NCBI RefSeq assembly: GCF_934359325.1
Contig: NZ_CAKRLH010000028.1
Coordinates: 1 to 13,270, forward strand
From: an uncultured Porphyromonas sp.
GTDB lineage: Bacteria > Bacteroidota > Bacteroidia > Bacteroidales > Porphyromonadaceae
DNA: 13,270 nt
Direction: 5' to 3'
The notes under the pieces are model-generated. The model saw only the letters and a list, made by a program, of their open reading frames with translations, had not been told where the DNA came from and searched no databases. Position numbers and translations under genes: made by a program. Each line of letters opens with the position of its first letter. The stretch's first letter is position 1. Of this stretch, positions 7,611 to 13,270 are shown one piece after another.

Positions 7611-10600
7611 ATGATACATACATATACTGACATGAGACCAAATAACTCGAGATTTGTCGCTTCGCTGGGGGCTCTCCTCCTGCTGGCACTCTCCCTCGTC
7701 GGATGTCAAGACACACTGCTGGATCGCACCCAGCCGGACCCTGCCTCCCCGGAGCAGATCGGGGATGACGTCACGGATCGTCTGGATGGCGCTGTCACGG
7801 TGTCTCTCTCTTACGACACCCCCGCACTGAGGCTTCCCCATACCCGCGCCCTGTCGGTGGAGCAGGAGAGCGAGCTCAAGCTCGCCACCACCCGCGTGAT
7901 GATCTTTAAAGACAATGGTGACTATCAGTACGATGCTCCCCTGACCAAGATCGACCGCAGCACCACAGACAAGCAGCAGGGTACCCTGACCGTACAGATC
8001 AAGCCTGGGAAGGGACTCGAGATCGTCGTTCTTGCCAACCTCTCTGAGACCGAGAAGGTGCGGAAGGTAACAGGCACCAAGGCTGACATCCTGAAGAGCT
8101 TCGAGTACTCCATGAGTCAGACCACCGACTTCGCCACCACGGGTCTCCCGATGTGGGGTGAGGTGACACAGGTGACTGTCGATCAGAGTGCCGGAGCGGT
8201 ACCATCTATCGGTAAGACCATTCATCTCCTCCGTGCCGTGGCACGTGTGGATGTGGGACTCAAAATGTCTGCGGTAGGCACTTCAGGCAAGGACAGCGAC
8301 TTCGACGAGACCGCCTCCGACCTCATCTCCACCATCGTGGAGCCAGCCGATAAGAGCTCTATGAAGGTGAAGTGGACCCTCGAGGAGACGAAGTTCTACA
8401 ACGCCTCGTCCAAGGGATTAGTGGCACCCGCTGAGGGGAAGTATACCCTGTCAGAGGATAAGCCCAGGGCGACAGCCCCCACGCTCCCTGCAGAGCCGGG
8501 TAAGCAGGATCTCTCCTATACGGCGGAGAGTAATCTCCTCAAGCGCGTCATCTATGTGCCGGAGACCGACAACCCCGCACCCACAGCCACTCAGAGCGGG
8601 ACGGAGACCACGCCCGAGGAGCAGAGTCAGTACCTCGCTCGCCCCTATCTGATCGTCAAGCTCAGCTATAAGGAGGTGGATGAGAGCAACAACGTCAAGG
8701 CGGGCGGTGCCGAGGGTACCACCTACTTCCGCATCGACTTCCTCAAGCGTGAAGGCGAAGAGGCTACTGCCAAGTACACCTATCTCCCCCTCCTCCGCAA
8801 CTACCGCTACAAGGTCGATATCCAGAATATCGGCGGTCTCGGCTTCGACAACGAGGACGATGCCAAGAAAGGTCCCTCCGCCAACATCATGTACAACGTC
8901 CTCGTCTGGGACGAGTCCGAGATGTCCAACGTCAAGTACGATGGTCAGTACATGCTCGGTGTGAGCAAGAATATGGTCAAGACCTATAAGTCGGGTGGCT
9001 CTATGCAATTTAATGTGCAGACCTCTTGGCCCAAGGGCTTTAAGATTGAGGGCTTGCCTAAGGGCTTTACTGTCTCACCTGCTGCGATACCTGATGGGGG
9101 AGCTGCCAATACCTTTGAGACTACTGAAGAGGTGACACTCTCTCTCACCCCGCCCGCCAACTGGGATCCCGATCCCGATGGGGAGGTAAAGAAGGACGAG
9201 GAAGGCAAGGAGTATAAGGAGGTGACCCTAACGGTTGTCGCCGGTCGTATGAAGTGGAATGTCCAGGTACGCCAGTATCAGTTTGACAAGGTCGACATCC
9301 AGCTCTTCCATGATCGTGACCTCACCCGTCCGCTGGAGTTCCTGACGATCCATGAGCTCGGTAAGGCGATGCTGGATCCATCTATCACCGACTACAAGCT
9401 GGCCAACTTCGACAACAAGATGTACTACGGTACCAATCAGAAGTATATCGAGAAGTACGGTGACCCCGCTACCACCAAGGCACCTTGGTTCGATATGGAC
9501 AAGGCCAATAAGGATGCCGGCTCAGAGAGTGACTTCACCGCCCTCACATCCGGTGCGGTACGTGTCTTCTATGCAAGGATTGATGCTCCTGCCGGAGCTA
9601 CGGTAGACTTTGCCCCAAGTGATGGTGGAAAGAAACTCTTCACCGTGAAGGATATCACCTCCTCGGATACTTCACTGCCCGCTAATGTCCGTATGTATAT
9701 GGTGACAGCGGAGGAGATGACCGACCTCCACGACTTCTTTGAGGTAAAGAGTCAGGAGTATGTCTTCACAGTCAAGTCCTCTTCCGGTGGTAAAGAGCTT
9801 ACTGCCGAGGCACCCATCAATTTCGATCAGAGAGAGTACGACGCCGCCATTTTCGTTGACCAGGAGATGAATGATCCACTCTTCGGTGACTCTAAGCATC
9901 CCGTGTTTTTGATGAATGGTGAGACACTCAATTACAAGCTTCGTAGTAATGCTAATTACTACAGACTGGTCCTCCGTCAGAGAGGCTCTGAGGTTACCCC
10001 GCCTTCAAGTAAGAATGCAGATGGTACACTGGTGGAGGGCGCCGAGGGTATCCTGAAGATCAATGGGGAGTCTTGGAAAACCCCTGTGACCGGAGATGCC
10101 AATTTCAAGGGAGACCCATTCACGATCACTCTGAGAGATGACCTCAAGGACTCTAAGGTGATCAGGGGTTATGCCGATATCGAGGCTAAGGTACTGGGGA
10201 TGCCGTTCCACTTCTACAAGGCTCGCGAAAACACGGTGGGGCTGATTTCGGCCGACTTCGTGGAGGAGAATCACGTGGCCAATAGCTACCAGCTCGTAGT
10301 CGATGGTGGCGGGCTCTTTATCCCGATCGAGAAGTGGATCAATGATGCAGCAGAGGAGTATAACTCTCAGGTCACTGTGCCATTCCGTAATTTTTCCAAT
10401 CCCGACAAGGCGGGCTTCTCTTGGTCACAGTTTATGGAGCAAAATCAGCTTCAGGGGATTTCACCTCTTGATGACCCCTATAGTGAGCTGTTGTGGACCG
10501 ATGCTTTTTATCACCCCAATACCCCGACTGATGGTAAAGTGGTGGGTTCCGGCTCGAATACCGCCTTTGTCGCCCATGAGATTGTTGACTACAATGGCAA

Positions 10601-11816
10601 GCTCTACCTCTTTGTCAAGCCCGGTAGCCTGCCCGGTAACTCCGTCATAGCGATCAGAAGTACGACTCGGGAGCCCAAGATCCCTTACACAGACAGTATT
10701 GATGATATACCCTACTACCACTCTGATCCGGCTAAGAATAAAGCGATCCTCTGGAGCTTCCACTTCGTGGTTTATCCCAAGACCATCAATACGGCTAAGA
10801 TTCTTAATCATGTGCTGTATGTCCAAGATAAAAATAATGAGGATTATCTGACCATTATCAAAGATGTAACACGGAGATTCTTCAATAGAAACTATGGTGC
10901 TTTGATCTCTGCCGATGAGGAGGGAGGACAGAGTAAGCATACCACTGTGGTTGGTTGGAGATTTGACAAAAGAACTCATGCTACTAAGGTTTATAGGAAT
11001 ACTAAGTATGAAGCCCAGGGCATGGGTTATCAGTGGGGCAGAAAGGACCCCGTTCCTCTTATTGCTGAGAACCTTAGCCATGACTTCTACAATGAGTATG
11101 GTAAGCAGGTTAGGTTTACTCTTGCCAAGAGTAGACAGGCAGACCCCGCTAAGACCATTGCCGAAAACAAAATGTCTGTTAGAGAGACCATAGAGCGACC
11201 TATGTACTTTGTGCCGGGGAATAAGGGAATTGCTCAGGGTAACTGGATGACAGAGTTTGGGTATGCTCCGGAGTTCTATGTCGCAGCTGAGAATTCTTCA
11301 TGGCAAGGCTCGCGCATCTGGGGTGGAAATGGTAATGTGAATGACAGTAATCAGCGTAGTAACACTGCGCAGTCAACCCGAAAGACGCACTTTGACCCCT
11401 CACCCTATGGTTTTGCAGTACCTACGTCAGGGTTTGAGTTTGGTAGGTATTTCATGGGTTCAGAGCTTACGGCTCATTACAGGTGTAATCTTCATCTATT
11501 GATGGCAAATGCACTATGTACTCCCGATAGATCTTTTACTCAGTTTACCTCAGAAGTGAAGATGAAGTGGTTAGTGTCCAACTGTTATGAGACGAGGGAT
11601 GCACCTACTACGAACCTTGATGCGAGTGTCAGCGGCTTGGCAAATAATGCGTCAGCTACCAATAGGTCTTCACTGACGCCTTACCGACCTGCACTTCAGA
11701 TGGAGTGTCTGTCGGACTGGAAGACAGTCAATAAGATCCCTCTGGGTAATGATGCTATCAATAGGACCCCACACTTAGATCATGAAGCAAATGAGTATGA
11801 GCCATTCTACTACTGA
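7611..11816 (+). CDS. Large tip-type fimbrial adhesin (Mfa5 position), 1401 aa
   Basis: Probably the distal adhesin of the fimbria. The lipobox LVGC has Cys32; starting instead at the in-frame ATG at 7632 would give a more typical 24-residue signal peptide ending at the same Cys. A candidate processing site is at Arg79|Ala80 (LPHTRAL). A fimbrillin-like N-terminal part carries LLRAVARVDVG (206-216) and ends near YNVLVWDE (428-435). A beta-sandwich resembling BACON/Ig-like modules follows (about 445-550), then more beta-rich sequence with VANSYQLVVDGG (889-900). The C-terminal part has ILWSFH (1046-1051), FFNRNYGA (1090-1097), GYQWGRKDP (1139-1147), FDPSPYGFAVP (1261-1271) and MECLSDW (1364-1370). 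These parallel the WSWHIW, MDRNLGA, YQWGRKDP and DPCPxGxRVP motifs of Fib_succ_major-type Bacteroidetes proteins. I see no von Willebrand A MIDAS motif, unlike P. gingivalis Mfa5. There is no Mfa-like donor strand at the C-terminus, consistent with a tip. Composition falls from GC-rich in the first half to AT-rich near the end. Confidence 0.8.
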   Translation: MIHTYTDMRPNNSRFVASLGALLLLALSLVGCQDTLLDRTQPDPASPEQIGDDVTDRLDGAVTVSLSYDTPALRLPHTRALSVEQESELKLATTRVMIFKDNGDYQYDAPLTKIDRSTTDKQQGTLTVQIKPGKGLEIVVLANLSETEKVRKVTGTKADILKSFEYSMSQTTDFATTGLPMWGEVTQVTVDQSAGAVPSIGKTIHLLRAVARVDVGLKMSAVGTSGKDSDFDETASDLISTIVEPADKSSMKVKWTLEETKFYNASSKGLVAPAEGKYTLSEDKPRATAPTLPAEPGKQDLSYTAESNLLKRVIYVPETDNPAPTATQSGTETTPEEQSQYLARPYLIVKLSYKEVDESNNVKAGGAEGTTYFRIDFLKREGEEATAKYTYLPLLRNYRYKVDIQNIGGLGFDNEDDAKKGPSANIMYNVLVWDESEMSNVKYDGQYMLGVSKNMVKTYKSGGSMQFNVQTSWPKGFKIEGLPKGFTVSPAAIPDGGAANTFETTEEVTLSLTPPANWDPDPDGEVKKDEEGKEYKEVTLTVVAGRMKWNVQVRQYQFDKVDIQLFHDRDLTRPLEFLTIHELGKAMLDPSITDYKLANFDNKMYYGTNQKYIEKYGDPATTKAPWFDMDKANKDAGSESDFTALTSGAVRVFYARIDAPAGATVDFAPSDGGKKLFTVKDITSSDTSLPANVRMYMVTAEEMTDLHDFFEVKSQEYVFTVKSSSGGKELTAEAPINFDQREYDAAIFVDQEMNDPLFGDSKHPVFLMNGETLNYKLRSNANYYRLVLRQRGSEVTPPSSKNADGTLVEGAEGILKINGESWKTPVTGDANFKGDPFTITLRDDLKDSKVIRGYADIEAKVLGMPFHFYKARENTVGLISADFVEENHVANSYQLVVDGGGLFIPIEKWINDAAEEYNSQVTVPFRNFSNPDKAGFSWSQFMEQNQLQGISPLDDPYSELLWTDAFYHPNTPTDGKVVGSGSNTAFVAHEIVDYNGKLYLFVKPGSLPGNSVIAIRSTTREPKIPYTDSIDDIPYYHSDPAKNKAILWSFHFVVYPKTINTAKILNHVLYVQDKNNEDYLTIIKDVTRRFFNRNYGALISADEEGGQSKHTTVVGWRFDKRTHATKVYRNTKYEAQGMGYQWGRKDPVPLIAENLSHDFYNEYGKQVRFTLAKSRQADPAKTIAENKMSVRETIERPMYFVPGNKGIAQGNWMTEFGYAPEFYVAAENSSWQGSRIWGGNGNVNDSNQRSNTAQSTRKTHFDPSPYGFAVPTSGFEFGRYFMGSELTAHYRCNLHLLMANALCTPDRSFTQFTSEVKMKWLVSNCYETRDAPTTNLDASVSGLANNASATNRSSLTPYRPALQMECLSDWKTVNKIPLGNDAINRTPHLDHEANEYEPFYY

Positions 11817-11862
11817 TTACGAGTAGATATCATAGATAGCCTTACCCATCATAGTATGTGAT

Positions 11863-11904
11863 GCAGCGGGTGTGTCTGGACGGTAGTCCTGACACACCCG
11901 CTGT
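11863..11904 (+). terminator. Long hairpin ending the fimbrial operon
   Basis: CAGCGGGTGTGTC (11864-11876) pairs perfectly with GACACACCCGCTG (11891-11903). After a T-T mismatch, GGAC (11878-11881) pairs with GTCC (11886-11889) around a GGTA tetraloop. A G-U pair can be added outside. The hairpin starts 47 nt after the stop of the tip gene. No strong T-run follows, so termination efficiency is uncertain, but its position and stability make it the best terminator candidate in the window. Confidence 0.65.
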
Positions 11905-12072
11905 CATTGTGCTGATCATCCTGTGTGAGGCACAAGATCTCGCTGACCGCTACCTCTTCTACATCCCTATATATAAGGTGTCCCGGAGAGCTGCTGCAAA
12001 GATACGCCCACCCGGTGGGGGCATTGTCTCCTTCGGTCTCTCCGGGTCTCCTCCCTGCACAATGGGGACTCT
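11905..12072. other. Intergenic stretch with no recognisable gene
   Basis: Open frames cross this stretch, but they carry no family signature and run on into the repeat arrays, so I do not call them genes. A small hairpin is possible around 12007-12023 (CCCAC/GTGGG). No tRNA, promoter or mobile-element end is evident. Confidence 0.4.
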
Positions 12073-12073
12073 A

Positions 12074-12212
12074 TCGGACAAGTGCGCTATCCTATCGGAC
12101 GAGTCGGACGAGTCGGACGGCGCTGAGCTCTATCGGACAAGTCGGACAAGCCGGACGGCGCTGAGCTCTATCGGACGGGTCGGACAAGTCGGACCAGTCG
12201 GACAAGTCGGAC
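12074..12212 (+). repeat. Forward TCGGAC array (9-bp unit TCGGACRAG)
   Basis: TCGGAC cores begin at 12074, 12095, 12104, 12113, 12133, 12142, 12171, 12180, 12189, 12198 and 12207, with a CCGGAC variant at 12151. Most are spaced 9 bp apart with a purine-rich linker (AAG, GAG, GGG). Within the array a 25-nt segment at 12114-12138 recurs exactly at 12152-12176, a 38-bp higher-order period that includes GGCGCTGAGCTCTA. A 21-nt segment at 12165-12185 recurs exactly at 13041-13061 beyond the four-helix gene. The array is directly visible; its function is unknown. Confidence 0.9.
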
Positions 12213-12219
12213 GCCCAGT

Positions 12220-12280
12220 CCCACCTCCTCCCTCCATTATCTCTCCCATCTCTCCCAGCACTGCCCCCCTCCCAGCTCTC
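12220..12280 (+). repeat. CT-rich tract following the first array
   Basis: This strongly pyrimidine-biased sequence has repeated CTCCC, CTCTCCC and a CAGCACT motif. The same arrangement (array, short GC-rich spacer, CT tract, CAGCACT) appears to the right of the four-helix gene, so it looks like part of a composite repeat rather than random low complexity. Confidence 0.7.
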
Positions 12281-12300
12281 GGCACTGATGGACGTCCTAT

Positions 12301-12445
12301 TGGTGGAGTAGGGAGAGATTGCGCTCGTCCGACTCGTCCGACTCGTCCGACTTGTCCGACTCGTCTGATAAGACAGCGCGCCCGTCTGATAAGGCAGCGC
12401 GCCCGTCCGATATGACAGCCCGCCTGTCCGATAGGATCGCTATGG
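12301..12445 (-). repeat. Inverted copy of the array with 21-bp tandem units
   Basis: On the minus strand this reads as the same module. GTCCGA cores (reverse of TCGGAC) lie at 12327, 12336, 12345 and 12354 with 9-bp spacing. Three to four tandem 21-bp units follow at 12362-12382, 12383-12403, 12404-12424 and a diverged 12425-12445, each carrying GTCTGATA or GTCCGATA. On the minus strand the array is followed by a short CT-rich run (12301-12320). Positions 12327-12350 are an exact 24-nt reverse complement of 12095-12118, so a long hairpin with a 208-nt loop is possible. Confidence 0.85.
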
Positions 12446-12464
12446 GATATTTCTGGAAAGGGGG

Positions 12465-12472
12465 TATATTTG
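12465..12472 (+). promoter_or_regulatory. Possible Bacteroidetes -7 promoter box
   Basis: TATATTTG fits the Bacteroidetes -7 consensus TAnnTTTG exactly and ends three bases before the ATG of the four-helix gene. A TTG -33 element is not evident at the usual distance. If it is used, the transcript would start at or beside the ATG and be leaderless. It may be a chance match. Confidence 0.3.
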
Positions 12473-12475
12473 GGT

Positions 12476-13030
12476 ATGACGAAACCTTTCTTACCACAGC
12501 GCGGTGGCTACCGTAGCCTGAAGGTCTATCGGGTGACTACCCTGATCTACGACCTGACTTATCACTTTGCTCACACCTATCTGAGGGCGTATGACCGCAC
12601 CATCGATCAGATGGTGCAGGCGGCTCGCTCCGGGAAGCAGAATATCGCCGAGGGGAGTGCCGCAGGGACTCACTCATCGGAGACTGAGATCAGGCTCACC
12701 AGTGTCGCTAAGGCGAGCTTGGAGGAGCTCCTTGTGGACTATGAGGACTATCTGAGGACGAGAGGTCTCCCCGGCTGGGGACCCGGTCACCCACGCTACG
12801 ATCGGCTGCGCGCCTATGCTCGGAGTGAGGAGATCTTCGACGACTGCCCGGGGATCTTCCGGCAGATGAGCGATGAGGAGCTTGCCAATCTCGCTATCAC
12901 ACTGATCCACCAGGCGACCTATATGCTGCGCCGCCTGATCGAGCGTCAGCAGGAGATGTTTGTGGAGAATGGTGGTATCCGGGAGCGGATGAGCCGCGCT
13001 CGCCGCTCCTACCGCTTCTCTGAGAAGTAG
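12476..13030 (+). CDS. Four-helix-bundle protein with suffix domain (IVP/S23-related)
   Basis: A 184-aa protein of the four-helix-bundle family related to proteins encoded in 23S rRNA intervening sequences, in the subtype with a conserved C-terminal suffix. The N-terminus (FLPQRGGYRSLKVYRVTTLIYDLTY), the core (DQMVQAARSGKQNIAEGS, then TEIRLTSVAKASLEELLVDYEDYLRTRG) and the end (IHQATYMLRRLIERQ, then FVENGGIRERM) match the family in order and spacing. I chose ATG at 12476 because relatives begin only a few residues before FLP; a TTG at 12470 would add two residues. The biochemical role of the family is unclear; related bundles form homopentamers and may bind nucleic acid. It stands alone, separated from the fimbrial operon by a terminator and lying between inverted TCGGAC arrays. 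Confidence 0.85.
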   Translation: MTKPFLPQRGGYRSLKVYRVTTLIYDLTYHFAHTYLRAYDRTIDQMVQAARSGKQNIAEGSAAGTHSSETEIRLTSVAKASLEELLVDYEDYLRTRGLPGWGPGHPRYDRLRAYARSEEIFDDCPGIFRQMSDEELANLAITLIHQATYMLRRLIERQQEMFVENGGIRERMSRARRSYRFSEK

Positions 13031-13040
13031 GTGGGGCTAG

Positions 13041-13097
13041 GCTCTATCGGACGGGTCGGACGGGTCGGACAAGTCGGACAAGTCGGACAAGTCGGAC
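13041..13097 (+). repeat. Second forward TCGGAC array
   Basis: Six TCGGAC cores start at 13047, 13056, 13065, 13074, 13083 and 13092 at an exact 9-bp period (linkers GGG, GGG, AAG, AAG, AAG). The array is preceded by GCTCTA and followed by GGCGCTG, the same flanks as in the first forward array. It starts 11 nt after the stop codon of the four-helix gene. Confidence 0.9.
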
Positions 13098-13116
13098 GGC
13101 GCTGGGTATGGATCTG

Positions 13117-13200
13117 CTGTCCCTCTCTCCCTCACCTTCACCCTCCTCCCTCTCTCCTGCCTATCTCTCCTCCTCCCTCCCTCGCTATCTCTCCTCCCTC
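13117..13200 (+). repeat. CT-rich tract after the second array
   Basis: A nearly pure pyrimidine stretch made of CTCCCTC, CTCTCC and CTATCTCTCC motifs. It repeats the array-then-CT-tract order seen at 12220-12280. No gene is present. Confidence 0.7.
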
Positions 13201-13270
13201 ACCAGCACTCCCTCACCAGCACTCCCTCACCAGCACTCCCTCACCAGCACTCCCTCACCAGCACTCCCTC
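13201..13270 (+). repeat. Perfect 14-bp tandem repeat at the window edge
   Basis: ACCAGCACTCCCTC occurs five times head to tail with no mismatch (starts at 13201, 13215, 13229, 13243 and 13257) and runs to the last base of the window, so the true copy number is unknown. A perfect short tandem repeat of this kind is prone to copy-number change. The CAGCACT core also occurs in the CT tract at 12220-12280. Confidence 0.95.

Noticed and set aside
7611-11816. von Willebrand A domain as in P. gingivalis Mfa5
   Set aside because: I found no DxSxS MIDAS motif or matching Rossmann-like segment in the translation.
11858-12415. A 185-residue plus-strand frame after the operon
   Set aside because: It starts inside the terminator region and runs through the terminator hairpin, CT tract and both arrays, giving low-complexity Ser/Arg/Thr/Pro repeats. 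No start context or family match.
12074-12445. CRISPR array
   Set aside because: Units are 9 or 21 bp with no unique spacers of constant length, and no cas gene is present.
12297-12497. Minus-strand frame encoding Ser-Asp repeats (SDESDKSDE)
   Set aside because: The Ser-Asp periodicity is a by-product of a 9-bp DNA repeat, which keeps frame in any of its frames. No signal peptide or anchor such as real Ser-Asp repeat adhesins have.
12476-13030. Diversity-generating retroelement with Avd-like protein
   Set aside because: No reverse transcriptase and no template/variable repeat pair in the window; the suffix motif points to the ordinary four-helix family.
12301-13100. Insertion sequence or MITE bounded by the inverted arrays
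   Set aside because: The arrays are internally repetitive rather than defined terminal inverted repeats, no target-site duplication could be identified, and there is no transposase. Kept only as a hypothesis under findings.

Overview
The window looks like a chromosomal segment of a Bacteroidales bacterium, most probably a Porphyromonas-like species. The reasons are six consecutive Bacteroidetes-type lipoproteins of the type V (FimA/Mfa) fimbrial families, an Mfa1-like major pilin whose C-terminal layout matches the Porphyromonas gingivalis minor fimbria, and a four-helix-bundle protein of a kind common in this phylum. The genus is an inference; no rRNA or marker gene is present.

Positions 49-11816 hold one co-directional fimbrial gene cluster. 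The order is Mfa1-like major pilin (49-1704), a second divergent Mfa1-like pilin (1814-3475), Mfa2/FimB-type anchor (3501-4469), two fimbrillin-family accessory subunits in the Mfa3 and Mfa4 positions (4476-6044 and 6066-7529), and a 1401-residue tip-type protein in the Mfa5 position (7611-11816). Gaps are 6-109 nt, so one operon is likely. A strong hairpin lies in the largest gap, after the first pilin, and a long terminator-like hairpin follows the last gene (11863-11904). In the type V model the subunits are exported as lipoproteins, trimmed after an arginine in the N-terminal propeptide, and polymerised by donation of a beta strand into the vacated groove. Every subunit here except the anchor has a candidate Arg|Ala or Arg|Ser site at the right distance from the lipobox, so the operon appears self-consistent as one pilus: shaft (one or two pilins), anchor, accessory/tip adaptors and tip adhesin. 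The tip protein lacks a recognisable von Willebrand A domain and instead ends in a module resembling the Fib_succ_major type domains of Bacteroidetes.

Positions 11817-13270 are different. After the operon terminator there is a composite repeat landscape: arrays of a 9-bp TCGGACRAG unit joined to CT-rich tracts, present three times (forward at about 12074-12280, inverted at about 12445-12301, forward at about 13041-13270). The last two flank a single gene, 12476-13030, encoding a four-helix-bundle protein with the family's C-terminal suffix. The window ends inside a perfect 14-bp tandem repeat.

The most interesting points are the tandem unequal pilins with a hairpin between them, the cluster-wide Arg processing signature that skips the anchor, the strong base-composition mosaic inside several subunits (hand-counted 60-base blocks from 63% down to 30% GC in the tip gene), and the three-copy composite repeat around the four-helix gene.
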